From the NCBI GenBank assembly GCA_021613335.1, contig JAJTWR010000422.1:295001-359000 (forward strand): DNA of 64,000 nucleotides, given 5' to 3'. Source of the DNA: Whitmania pigra. Its lineage: Eukaryota > Annelida > Clitellata > Hirudinida > Haemopidae. The notes under the pieces are model-generated. The model was not told where the DNA came from and did not search any database. It worked only from the letters and a program-made list of their open reading frames with translations. Position 1 is the stretch's first letter; every line of letters begins with the position of its first letter. Both the position numbers and the translations under genes were made by a program. This document shows positions 41,566 to 58,354 of this stretch, in pieces.

Positions 41566-41571
41566 TTTATT
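41566..41571 (-). terminator. Poly(A) signal of the IF gene
   Basis: AATAAA on minus, about 14 bp after the stop codon at 41586-41588. Confidence 0.65.
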
Positions 41572-41585
41572 TTCTCCAAATTTGT

Positions 41586-44500
41586 TTAAGCCAGGGTCTT
41601 CTGAATGTGGGTAGCACGATCCTGAAAATATTTTAAAATAAGTTGTAAAGAAAATTTCCTGCTAAGATTAGAGATTAAGTTGCATCTTATAAAATTAACT
41701 TTTAAACCACCTAATAAACTATTTTAGAAATTTTTAGAAATTCCACTTTATGAAAAAGAAATCATGATATTAATATCAATATAACTCAGGCAAGTGAATC
41801 TACCTGTCCGGATGTGTTGAAGAGCTGAGTGGTGATGTTCTGGCCAGTTCCCCAGTCCATGATGTCGACTTCAACGTCTGAAGCGGTGGCATTCATTGGC
41901 TTGGCTCCCTTCACCCACAGCTGAATAGAAAAGCAAAGTTAAATTATAGAGAACGTTGCTAAGACTCAAATTATAATATTCTAAATTTCTATTATAAAAT
42001 CAAATTACAGCTTACCTTGATCTTCATGTGTGGGTCGATACCGGCATCGGCCTTGAAGGTGTAGACTGGAACGTCCTTTCCATCGACCTTCCTCTTCAGA
42101 GTGAATCCTCCGAGTTCTTCCCTCTGTTGTGGCAGGTTGGAATATTTAAATTACTTAATTACATCGCCTAATCAAATTGTTAAATACTGGTGAAATGATT
42201 AGATCAATTCGTACCCTCTTGCCGGTGTTTTCAAGAATGATGAATTTGCCATCGGGAGAGCATTCAGAGATGGAAACGGGTCCTCTGGCGTTTCTCTGGT
42301 AGCTGGTTCTTCCACCAACGAGAGCTGATGAACCACCGGTGACGATCTTTCTTGAAAGGGATGTGCCTGTAAATTGCAATATAAATTTAATTTAACTTAG
42401 CATTGCTAGAGGCTAGATCAATGACTTATTTTTTATCAAGTTATAAAAATGGCCATAAAGAATGAAACATAAATAACTCACTGCTGCTGAATCCGCCTGC
42501 CGATCCGTTGTATCCCTCGCCGTAGATTCCGTCAGCGTAAGCTGAAGCGGCTGAGGCGGTGGCGCTGGCGTAGGCATCGAACATGCTGTCGACGACTTGC
42601 CTGAGACCCTCTCCATCGGTTTCACCCTCCAAGAGTTTCTTGTAAGTGGCGATTTCCAATTCCAGGCTGAGCTTGGCATCCAGAAGAGCTTCCAATTCCT
42701 TGGTGATGGCGTCCATCTCTGCCTTCATGGTGATGATTTCGCTCTTAGTGGCTTCGAGGTCCTTCATGACTTCCATCTCTCTCTCTTCCATCTCGCGTTT
42801 CATTTCTTCGATTTCTCTCAACATCATATCGTTCTGAAAGGTGGATATTAATGTGTTAGGATTCGCATACGGGAACAATTAAATACTTAATTTTATACTG
42901 ACGGCTGATTTGTAAAATATGTTAATAGAGTATTTATTCATCAAAATCTGATTCTTACCCTGCCTTCGAACTCCAAAACCTTGGTTCTGATTTCGTTGGT
43001 CTGCATCCTGATGCGGACAGATTCTTCCTTGGTTGTAGAAACAATAGCGGGTCTTGGGAGGTTGAGGGATTGCACCTAAACAATAAAAGCATTTAATTTT
43101 ATTTATCGAAAATCGTTTGACTGCTGAAGATTCTATTTCTTGCATAGCAGGTTAATTAACGGGCTAAACTGTCATTACTGCTTCATTCTCTAAGATTTCA
43201 AATTCCGCAGCAGAAAAAGACCCACCTGCATGCTGTAGTTGAGGCTCATTTCGTTCTGGAGTTCATCGATCTTCTCTCCGTAATGCTCCTGGAGTTTCTT
43301 CAACTCCATGCTCATCTCGCTCTTCCAGTATTCTCTGTTGCTTGCGGTGCTGTCGAAGTAAGCCTTAGCAGCCAACTCACGGAGCTCCTGAAAAGTATTT
43401 TATAATTAATTAATTAATTAATTGATTGATTTATGTTGTTCAACTGATTGATGAATTTATGAATGGTGACAGATTACGCACCTGCTCGTGCAACTCCTTG
43501 ATGAAGGCCAATTCTTCTTCAAGGGCCAATCTTTTGGCTTCGGCGGCATCGTGTTCAGCGGCCTGAGCATCGAAGTCCTACGGGGAAATAATCCATGATT
43601 TAAAATATTTTATTCGTAATTGAGACAATGTCACAATAAAATCAGAAATTCAAAGCGTCCATCAAATTGAAGAATTTCGTCACTTACTGTTCTTGCCCTG
43701 TTGAGGTTCTCTTGGAGTTTGCTGAGGATGGCCTTGTGGTATCTTTTGTCTCCATCGAGGAGATCACTGCGCAGACGCAGAAGGTGAACTTCGGATTCGA
43801 TTTCAGCGATCTGTTGGATCTGCTTCTCGAGTTTGTCTCTGCTCTCGTCAACAGCGGCGTTGGCTTCGTCGAGTCTTTGGAATAAATGGATGAGAATCCA
43901 TGATTATGTTGCATTTACTGGCATATCATCACCATCATGATTATCATCATCGAATCAATTTTTGCAAACTAATATTCACTGGAACATTACTTTCCATCAA
44001 TGAAACCATATTTCTCTCTCATTTCGTCATCATCCCAATGTTGCGCGTAAGAGGAATTTCCCACAAAAGGCTTCGTACAGCGCTCAGCTCAGTAGCAAAG
44101 CTTGCAGTTATTGATTTTTCTTGCTCACATACGCTATGAAAGCAACTGGCTAGTTCTTTAGATCGGGACAGATTGTCCTATTTTCAGCAATTCATTCCAT
44201 TTCAAGAGTTTTGAAATTCTGAATCAACTCACTTCCTCCTCAGGTCATCAACCTTCTCTTCCATGGAAGCAACCTGGATTTGAAGCCTCTGTGTATCCTT
44301 TTCGCAGTCATCAAGCAGTCTCTTGACCTAAGGCAATAAGAACACAATCATAATTGTTAACAAACGGTTCAATAATGATAATCGACTATGTAAATATTAT
44401 TTTCCTAGTCTGTGTTAAATGCATAAGCAGAGTAAATTTCCAGGTGATGATCACACGTGTTTTTATAGAACGTACGTAAATGAATAATTACACTAAATTG

Positions 44501-45067
44501 TCTGAAAGCTTACGCACTTGATCAAGATCTGTCTGGTACATGGTCTTGATGACTGTGGTTTGCTTTCCCCATCTGGATTTCAGGGCATCCAATTCATCGG
44601 CCAACTTTTTGTTCTGGGCCTCCAAGAAACGAACCTTCTCGATGTAACCTGGAGTGATTGAGGACTTGTTTTTTATTTGTGTTCATTAATATTAAGTAAA
44701 GATTGTATGATGAGTGAATTAACTTTTATTCGTATTTAGGAGTGCTTAAGACATTTATACAAATGTTCCTATTAGAATAATAACAAGGAATTAATTATTA
44801 ATAATAAACGATGAACTCACCTGCGAAACGTTCGTTGAGATCCTGCATCTCTCTCTTCTCATTCTTCCTCTGGTCGGTGACCGAGGTAGCAGCTCCTCCA
44901 GCCACTCCACCGGCTCCGTAGACGTTTCCAACGGACCTTGTCACCATGGACCTGGAAGAGACATTGGTGAATGCTCCTGGAGTTGCCCTCTGGATGAGAA
45001 TGTTTCTCGGTTGGATTTTAGAGCGCATGACTCCCTCGTATTCGGCGACGAAGTTTCCTGATTCCAT
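41586..45067 (-). CDS. Cytoplasmic intermediate filament protein with lamin-tail domain
   Basis: Twelve coding exons: 45067-44821, 44648-44518, 44327-44233, 43874-43688, 43577-43482, 43387-43226, 43075-42959, 42833-42482, 42366-42215, 42123-42016, 41920-41804, 41621-41586. They sum to exactly 600 codons (599 aa). Residues 1-69 are a Gly/Ala/Ser-rich head. The rod starts at EKREMQDLNERFAGYIEKVR (~70) and ends with the helix-termination motif LEIATYKKLLEGE (~404-416). That is a rod of about 347 residues, matching the lamin-like 'long' coil 1B of protostome IFs rather than the shorter vertebrate form. A Gly/Ala/Ser linker leads to a lamin-tail Ig-fold (CSPDGKFIILEN, then LWVKGA, then WGTGQNITTQL, ~490-588). 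There is no CaaX box, so it is cytoplasmic rather than a nuclear lamin. It forms homo- or heteropolymeric 10-nm filaments, probably in epithelia. Codon use is GC-richer than the neighbouring DNA, consistent with high expression. Confidence 0.96.
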
Positions 45068-45275
45068 CTTTTATGTGTTGTTAAGATCTCCTCAAATATT
45101 GATTAACTCCTGATATCCTGCAAGAAAGAGTCGAGCTCAGTAAATCCAATCAGGAAAGTGAGATGATTAAAAGCAATTAATTTCTCTTAAACCTATTTAT
45201 TTTATAATTGTATTATAGACGAGTAAGTTAGAGCTCGCTAGACATCACACTTTACCTGTGCGAAACAAGACTTGG
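45068..45275 (-). other. IF gene 5' UTR with intron
   Basis: Upstream of the IF ATG a splice acceptor (tttcttgcag) precedes 45117, giving a UTR segment 45068-45117. A donor (cgcacag then gtaaagtg) ends a first non-coding exon at 45256. The intron is about 139 bp. The transcription start is placed near 45270-45275 from the TATA box distance, which is an inference. Confidence 0.6.
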
Positions 45276-45297
45276 CGGTAATGGGTCGCACCTGCTG

Positions 45298-45308
45298 CCT
45301 TATAAAGG
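45298..45308 (-). promoter_or_regulatory. TATA box of the IF gene
   Basis: Minus-strand cctttataagg, about 30 bp upstream of the inferred start of the non-coding first exon. A classic TATA element fits a highly expressed, tissue-specific gene. Confidence 0.6.
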
Positions 45309-48300
45309 TTCGTATCGTGGTAGACATGCCGCATACCAATGCAGGCTGCTTGCTGTCCTACGCATGGTGCCTGAATTGGTGCTGCTCCGATGAACGCTGG
45401 CCTCCATTCGATGCCACGGATAGTTGGATTCGCTCAAGCGAGACTTCTGTGCTCATGTATGGTAACATAACTAACGCGTAGGCATTCGCGTATTATTTCA
45501 CTGGTCTACATTTAGGAAATGTCGAAGATTGAGACAATGGCGTGAGTCTGAGGTAGTGAAATTCAATTAACAGTGTCTTTGTGTGGGTCTGACGATCGAA
45601 TGTAATTCTTGTATTGCATGCACAGAACATCCAAGAGTTGATGGCATTTTGTTGGTCGTAGACAAATGTTCTGTGCATGCATGGAATTTTATTAAAATTA
45701 TTATTAATCACTCATGTCATAATTAGTTATTTAATTGTTAGTTCGGTTGCTTTTATTATTTAGAATGTTTTTTTAATTCAGGTGTTGACCAGATAAATGT
45801 TGAGATTTGCAAAATATTATTTTAAATAATTAAGCCTTAAGGAATTTTGATTTGGTTCACCAATAAACGAGTTTTTGACATTATTATGGAAAAATGACAA
45901 AGTTGCAATGTGATTATAATGAATATTATTTTAAGTGATTATGATTACAACATATAATGCGACTGATATGCGAGAGTTTGCCACTTTTGCTCTTTAATTA
46001 AGTAAGTTCCTCGAATATTTGCAACAATGAAATTGCATTTTATATTCAATAATAACTTTGTGATTTATGCTTTTATTATGCAGAAATTTAATCACATTAA
46101 CTGCAAAAACAGATAAATTTGTTTTGATTAGCACACACGCTATTGACAAGCTTTGTGTTTCCAACATTTGAGAAATTTGTGTCGTAATTCAACCGTGAAC
46201 GTCTGCATGCATTTGTTGTTGGAAGGTTTGAGTTTGTTGGGATTGCACCCTGTAATTGCAACTGATAAACTTGTAATGATTTGCACACTGATGCTTTTGC
46301 TTTAAATTACTGTAAATTATTGTAAATATGCTTGACAAGAAATAATTTAATAGAAGCACTAGAAACAGCTTCACTTGATCGAATCGCTCAAGTGGAACGA
46401 CAAATATTCACTTACAACCCACACATTCGTTAGTAATGAATGAATGCCATGATTCTTCTAATGTTTGCCTGTTCTTTTGCAGTCGTCTGAGAAGGATTTG
46501 AGATCGTTCGATGGAGGTTGTTGTTATTGCTGTCGTTGAAAACATTGCCGACAACATTTTGACAACAATTGTTGCTGTTTTAACTTCAGAGTACATGTTT
46601 TGTTTATTGCAATCATTTCATTGTATTTATTTGCACCTGCACCACGTACCGCAAAACCAATTCTCGAACGGGTATCAAAAGTTTCTGTCAGTACTCCTAA
46701 CCACAACCCAGGAAAACTGCCGAAATTTGTTCCCGCAAGTTGACTTTTGACCGTCAGTTCTCCATCTCACCAAAACAGGCTTTAATTTTAAAAGACAAGC
46801 CCAAAATATTTCCTTCCTCTGGCTTTTAAATTTACAAAATAGTAAGTTTAGTTAAGATCAGCTAATAACCGTGTGACAATCCAATTTGCACATTTTCCAT
46901 TTATTTGCACCATTTAATCGTCAATTGTGAATCGAGGATTTTGCCCTGTCGATTTCTTCGGAAATTTCATTTCTTTTTCATTCATTCGCCAGATGATAAT
47001 ACGGAAATGTGAATCTTGAGCAGCTTTTATTTCTAATTTTGCATTTTCCTTAAATTTAAATTAATTTACAAACCAATTTAAAAGAAGGCTATGATATTAT
47101 TAATAACATGAAATAGTAATTAAATTATTGAAATAGTTAAAAACATGACTGATTTATTTTGTTGTAGCAGAAGTTGCAAGAAATTCCTTAAAAGTCCTCT
47201 AACTCTTACACTCCGATTAATAATTAGTCTAAAAACAACAGATTTTAATTATCAGAAAATACTGCTGGTTGAATGGTTCTCAAATCACCTGAGTTAACAA
47301 ACAAAGGGTGACGAAATCGGGCCAAATGTGCATTTGTTCAAAACGTAACGGATAGGCATTAAAACTTATTGAATTCGATCAATATATGTGGTCAATGAGA
47401 TGAGTTTATGACCAATGTTAATTAACTTTACGCAACTAATGAATTTGTAATTTTTGAAATAATGAAAATTAAGGAGGGTAACTTTTAACCGCTCATCATA
47501 TATCAGCTGAAATCATCCGGTTCTGCTCATTCTACTTTTAATAAAATTAAATCGTTTTCTCGTAAAAAATATCGTAATATTCCACTTAATTACTTTATCT
47601 TATTTTGTTGTTGTTGTTATTATTATTATTACAAAAGTGTGAAGGTGAATACAAATTAATTCTTAGAGGTGGTAAGTGAAGATATTATTTTGAAAGTAGT
47701 TTACAAAGTGGCTGACCTTTTTGCAAAAATTGCAATTAAAAAAAAAATCTGATATCTGCACATTTCACAAACTTAGTTTAAAAAAAATAGAAAATAGATT
47801 CATTTAATCCCAGATTGGTTGAAAGCTGGAATAAACTCGAAGCACAGAATAGTTGGAACGAAGACTTATAGCTTTAGGGCCGTTGAATAAGAAGTGAATG
47901 TAAAGTAATTCTTCACAGGAGGCAATCCTTTACTATAATTTACTAATTTATGTTTGGATCAAACTCAAAAATGGTTTTGTTAGTGAAACCCAGATGATTG
48001 AGAAAGTAATGATGTGACAGTGTACGCTGTGGTCCATTATCAAAGCTAATGTTACAGCGGTAAAATTCTTAATCTTTGCTGCTTCTCGGGTTTTCAGAAA
48101 AGTCCAAGTTTTAAAGATGAGAAACAGAAACGGAAACTTTACCATTTCGGACAACGCAGACAACGCAATTCTCAGAGAGAATTAAAATTATTAGAACATT
48201 TTAGAACACAAGAGGAGATTCTCAAAACCATGAATTCCTATTAACTGATGTACAAAAATGTGCATCTTAATAGATGTACTCAGGTTATACTCAGAGTAAG

Positions 48301-49353
48301 TTTAATAATTTGAAATAATTTTTTAGTAATGAAATACTGCACGTAAAAGTCGCAACTTTTTCTATGAAAACATTTAAATGAACTCGAAACTTAACTTTCT
48401 AACTAAAAATTTGAAATCAAGTTGTCTGGAAATTTTGAATTTTAAACAACCTTTGAAATAAAACAATGTTTTATTTTCTGATAGTTTAGGAACTAAAATT
48501 CATTTATCAAATTGAATTACGTATTTAAGATTTATTGAAACTATGTCAGATGTAAAAACTGGTTCAAGCTTGATAGATGAGTTACAACATTGAAAGATAA
48601 AAGATCTCACAAATAATTATCTCCCAGCTCATAGGCCTTTTATATTTCATTAAGATTTCGAAAATCGAGATTGCTATCTAATTAAAGTTATTGATTCCAA
48701 TGATCAATCAACGTGAGGTGATCAATATTTGCTTTTGAAAACGAGTTTAAAATGATAATCCCAACAATTTTCCAATCGAAATCAACAAATAAAAAATTAA
48801 ATCCAATTAGTATCTCGGTCTCCACAAAGCCACAACCGCCCAAAAGAGCATTTACAAACAGAATAGCGGAAAGGGTCCATGAATTGAAAAGGAACGGAAT
48901 TGTTAACATGTGACCATGAAATTGAGCGGGATCTCATGTGGAATGAGTGTAACTTGGATTACAGGATTCAATGATTGTCCTCTCGTAACGATTAACCGTC
49001 TTTGTACTCTTGATTGCATCCCCTCTCACGGGATCACAGCATAAAGGGACGTCTGATTTCGGAGCCACGTGACTTGGATAATGTATAACCAGCGTGTCTC
49101 TTTATTATCGCCTGCTAGAGACTCATTTGTGCTTTCAATGAGCTGCTCGCTAAAAGTTAAACGTACTTAATGACGTGCTTGGAAAGGTGCAATTATACTA
49201 GCAACTCTAATAAATGAATAAATTAAGTATTGAGTAATGATTCTTTACATAAAATAGACCCATTTACAATGCTTACACATTTACAAGAGGAGATTATCAA
49301 ACAAATGTACCACATAAAGAGCACAGCAACAAGTTCACATCTCCAGCTCGAAA
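45309..49353. other. Gene-free intergenic region between IF and Gfi-like genes
   Basis: About 4 kb, AT-rich. The part next to the IF promoter (45.3-45.5 kb) is GC-richer and may hold upstream elements. A 16-bp perfect inverted repeat lies at 45615-45630/45666-45681. The rest shows no exon or element I can support. Confidence 0.45.
45615..45681. repeat. 16-bp perfect inverted repeat, 35-bp loop
   Basis: tgcatgcacagaacat at 45615-45630 is mirrored exactly by its complement at 45666-45681, able to form a 16-bp stem. It lies about 310 bp upstream of the IF TATA box. Its function is unknown. Confidence 0.85.
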
Positions 49354-51213
49354 TCACATGAGATTGGAAATACTGAGGTGTCCGTAGTTGAGATGTTGGC
49401 TTTCAACGTGTCTTCGCATGTCCACCTTTCTTTGGAATGTCCTAGGACACATTTGGCAGGCGAAGGGTTTGAAGCCGGAGTGTTTGCGACTGTGTGTGAT
49501 CAGATTGGAAGACTGGCTGAAGGATTTGCCACAGTGGTGGCAGACGTATGGTTTTTCTCCTGTTGAAGAAAGATTCATTGTGGATTGTGTCTTTTTCTTA
49601 ATTATTAAAATTATTACAAGTCACTTATGGTGACTGATAAATAAAATTGTTATTGTTATTTGTTTTTATATTTATAATAAGCACATGATTTGATAAGCAA
49701 TTCGCATTTGTTGACAGAAATTGGTTAAGATGTTTTTATAATTGTCCAACTTTTCGTGTTGATATTTTTTATGCTGTTACTTAGACTTAAAGCTGTAGCA
49801 ACGCCATACTAATATTAACATTAACAACATTTATTGAAATAAATTATTTATTTATTGTCCTTAATATTTCCTTGCAGTCTTTCATTATTTTCAAATCCCA
49901 CGACAATTATCTGAAGACGACGATGATGTTTAAATGCTTTTGTGCTAAAATGATCATTTAATGTGTCCCGAGAACAATTATTTCATCTTCAAAGCTTTTA
50001 CTCTTGTCTTTTAATGTTACTTCATAGAAATTCTGACGATTTATTGGAAATAATGTAAATGTTGTAAAATATTGTAAATGTGAATGAGACAGAAAAAAAT
50101 AAATTCATCTCAATTTTATTCTTTAAATCTTTTTCATTTCAAGGCGAAAATGTTTAATTCTTTCATATTTTATGTAAGTGCAACATAGTCACCAAATTAA
50201 CTTGAAAAATAGTTCCTCAAAACAAATGATTTGAATGCAAATCGAGTGAAATGGAACAAAACATCACAAAAGCAACTTGTCACCTGTGTGAGTATAGGTG
50301 TGCTTCTTCATGTCTGACTTCTGGTGGAACTTTTTGCCGCAGTACTGGCAAGGGTAGGGCCTCGAATCCGAGTGGATGAGCATGTGGGTCGAAAGGGTCG
50401 ACGACCTCTTGAATGACTTTCCGCACTGCTTGCACTCGTAAGTCCGCTCCATTCTCGACAGTTCTTTGCAGTTCGGAGACGACGGATGAATGCCTTCCGT
50501 TTTCGTCGTTGCTATGGTAACTCGGGATTCGCAGGTGCTTTGCGGAAATGTCGGATGATCCGAGTGCGGTGTGGCGGGAGAAGGATTGGTGAAAGACTGA
50601 TGGATGAAGGAGGAGAGAGGAAGGTATGGATGAGAAAAGTGAAACAAGTTCTTTCTGGGAAGAAATTGGCGGGAAAATGCGTTGAAATTTCTGGCTCTGG
50701 TCATGACGAAGTTTGTCCACAGTTTGTGGTAAGTTTCCGTGGTTTGGTGCTCCGAATACTGCTTGATTTTCAAGGTCTGGAATTTCAAACAACTTCATAC
50801 TGAATGTTATTGATTAATTATTTATTTTTATCATGCAATCTTATTGTCACTAATTCTGCATTTCTTTGGTCATTAAAAAATTTATTAAAAAATGTAATGT
50901 TTTGAATTTTTACATTTTCAATTCTGCTAGAATTGCATCTCTCCTGATCGGCGATCAAGTTATCTGTATAATTATTTAAAATAAATTTTAATATAAAATA
51001 TGAGATATAAAAGGTAGAGTGAATTATGTTTCTAACAACTAAACATTAAATAAACATTGAATAAATATTTAATTACTCACAACACGTAATAGTTTGAGAT
51101 TCATTGAGTTTGTTTAAATGTTCCAACTCTCTTGCAGGGCTCCATATTTTGAGGTTTTCAAAATTTTTCAACGTCGCATCTTTCCTTTCTTCGCATTTCA
51201 TTGATTCAGACAT
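49354..51213 (-). CDS. Gfi-1/Senseless-type C2H2 zinc-finger transcription factor
   Basis: The last exon (49559-49354) and the preceding exon (ending at 50284) join in phase to give four consecutive C2H2 fingers: [58 protein letters not shown]; and [19 protein letters not shown], then a short tail ending NLM. These are almost residue-for-residue the last four fingers of vertebrate Gfi-1 and of fly Senseless/worm PAG-3, DNA-binding repressors in sensory and neural lineages. The exon upstream of the fingers is Ser/Pro/Phe-rich ([16 protein letters not shown]) and low in conservation. A probable first coding exon is 51213-51081 ([20 protein letters not shown]..., strong donor gtgagt). I could not find an acceptor that joins it in phase, so the 5' half is tentative. 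No N-terminal SNAG repression motif (MPRSFLV) is visible. It may lie in a missed exon or be absent. Confidence 0.88.
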
Positions 51214-51760
51214 AATGTTTCTTCAGAATAATAAATTATTCAACTAAAATTATATTTCGTTTAATTTTTTCATTTCTTTCTTTTTATGCTTGAGTTGAAA
51301 AATACCGTTAAAGGAATTTTAAGGTTGACAATTCATTAAATTCATTATTTCTAGTATATGTCTCCGGCAAATGTATTGTTCCTAAAAGCGAAGTTTAAGA
51401 AATGCTTGGAGATTGGAAATGTTCCCTTTAAGTAGGAGATCACGGAGCGAATCAAGAACCAAGCTCCGCGTGTGATTACGGAAACTACTTCATCAGGAGT
51501 GACGATTCCCTCTTGTTGCTCAGAAATTAAATAAAAGTAAATAATTACTAATTTCTTCAAAAGTCCTAGAGCTGCAAATGATCTGCTTCTAATAAAACTT
51601 CTGCTCTCGATAGCGGAAAATCGCGCTAAAATCTCTTCTCGTGAGCAATCTCCTCATTGGCTGGATGCATTGACAATCACGAAATCTTTCCACTGGAAAT
51701 GAACCAATGAAAACGCTCCATTTTCGAAAGTGTCACGTGAGCGCATTTAAAATGAAAACA
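51214..51760 (-). promoter_or_regulatory. Candidate promoter region of the Gfi-like gene
   Basis: The 550 bp upstream of the probable first exon are less AT-rich than the flanks. At 51650-51735 they hold two CCAAT boxes (minus-strand CCAAT at tcattggctgg, plus-strand ccaat in gaaccaatg) and an E-box cacgtg. This is position- and motif-based inference only. Confidence 0.3.
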
Positions 51761-54034
51761 AATATGGCTTTTAATTCAATGGCTTGGAGTTGAAAGTAGC
51801 TTTAGAAATTAATTTGTTATGGTGAGATTGGAGATTATAACCTGCCAAGGTAAACCTGGAGATAACTTTTAGCTGCCGAGAAAAATGTTTTACAAAAATC
51901 AAACTTGGAATAATTTTATTTGTTACAAATATTTTGTCAATAATTAACAGGCAATAATTATTTAAATGGGATCATTTAATAATGGAGCTGTGGAACTGCA
52001 GCAAAAAAACTAGCTTAGTCACCGGAGACGTATAAGTAAAATATGAATATTGGAATTGTTGCTTCTCATGATTTTGAAACTCTTTTTTTGAGCAGTTAGC
52101 CTCAAGTAACGAGTGGCAAATGAATCATGTGACGAGAAGCCATGACTTTCATGGGAAGTGTCAGACATCTGCTCCTTTCCTATTCCCAAACGATGGAATC
52201 TTCCTCCAAGAGATCTGTTAGAAGTCTTGTATCATAAGTGTGCATTGTCGGTTTGTCGATTTTTTGGGGCTGAAGCTCAGATGGCGAATCGAAAAGGGGA
52301 GGGTGAGTAGCCAGGGAGATGAAAAGCCCTAGGGGTTCCTGTGGCCCTCGTCTTCAGGTCTGAGAAGTTCTGTTGACGCCTGAAGATCATGCGAGGTGGA
52401 CGTGAAGGAGATTGCATTTTGCTTTTCACGCGTCACTCGACATGAAACTGCACCACATTTTATGCTTAAGTATCACTTCGTATGTGCTTTAAAACGACTT
52501 TTCTTCTTTTTACAGCGCTTAAATGTCTAAAAGAAAGTTAGAAAAAAAAAGGTGTTATGGAGACAACAAGTAATTGGGCACTGCCAATTAGCCTGGCTTT
52601 TGTTGTTATTTTATTTACTTTAAGTGTAATAAAATAAATTAAATGAATGAGTTTTAATTACTCATCCGAGCTTGAAATAATTTAAAAGAAAAACCTTCCC
52701 TGCGATCTGAAAGTTAATTCAGCAGCAAACAACAACACATGACAGACGACTGTTGCTCTTAATTCTCCTGAAATTGCAGAACGACCGATCAACTGAGACC
52801 AAACAAAAGTCTGGAATCGTCACCAGGTCACGTAATTAGGTTAGCGGACGCGTTACCTCGTCGAGTGTGCGATGAATTATAAATCAAACCGGAGTAAGAT
52901 TGCCTCGCAAAAGCTGAAAATAAACCTCATCTTAAAATCCGGTCGGTGTTTTTGCTTTTCGACGAAAAACATATTTTGAAGAGTAAATACAGAAAAGTTT
53001 TATGAAAAGTGCAGTTAAAAGCAAGTGTCTATGAGTTCAACAATCAAAATAATAAAAATATTTTAAATTCTTAATCTAGGAGGCCAAATTTTTTGTTATA
53101 TTTTTAATTTTGATTCATTTCTGATTCAGGAAGAGGCAGGAGTTGAACCCAAGAGGAAACGATCTCAAGCTATGAATTATTGAAGCAATGCACTGTGGAC
53201 ACAACTACGATGAAGTTCAGCGCTAAATAATCTGAAATGAGGACAATTCAATGCTATTATGTCATTCCAATCTTTCGAATTATAATGCATGGGGCTGGTT
53301 TATTTTCGCAAACAAATAAGGAATTAGTGTCCTAAGAACAACAATTCAATTTTAAAATTAATCTTCCTTCAAGTTGTGATTCAGAATGTAAAAACATTCA
53401 ACATAGCTGATGTTGGAAATATAAATTTGTCGACCTAAAAATTATTCTTTTGCGACTCAAGTGCTGAGTTTATTTCGATCTGTGGTAACCTGAAACGGTA
53501 CCTGGGATACACGGACTGCTTGAGTGCCACCACAACAACGTCGCAAATAGACACAAATCAAATATGGAGGAGAAAATTTAATTAACCCATCCCTTGTTGC
53601 TTTCCAACACATCCAACTCACTCTCCAACGCTCATCAGAGTCAGGATTGAAGTTTCTTAACGGTTTATACTTCGATTAATCTAAACTTTTAATCTTTTAA
53701 TCAAATTCATAAGAAGACGTTTGTAAATCATTCAATCTTTTTTACTTGTAAAGTGTTAGTCAACAATTAATCCTAAGAAATACGTTGTTTCCAGAGATCC
53801 TAAAGTCGAGATTAACGATACGACGGTTCCATTCGAAGTATTAAAATCAATTTCCAATAAAAAGTTGTTGAAGGAAGTTCAGGTAAAATCGAAATAAAAA
53901 CAAACATCGTCAAAATAAATCCTGCTGTCAAAATTTCGTTCATTATGACCTCAAAAAATAAAGTTACAAATTTTTAATGTCCGCTGAAATGGAAGAGCAG
54001 ATTGCATGTTTGAATGAAGTTAAGAAGCATCAAA
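51761..54034. other. Intergenic region between Gfi-like and maltase genes
   Basis: About 2.3 kb with no gene recognised. The stretch 52240-52440 is markedly GC-richer than the surroundings but has no convincing open frame or splice signal. It may be regulatory. Confidence 0.4.

Positions 54035-58354
<4,320 letters not shown>

Noticed and set aside
42597..42851. Plus-strand ORFs opposite IF exon 8
   Set aside because: Antisense shadows of the coiled-coil coding exon.
50280..50803. Two other long frames overlapping the Gfi-like exon
   Set aside because: Shadows of the zinc-finger reading frame, which carries the conserved fingers.
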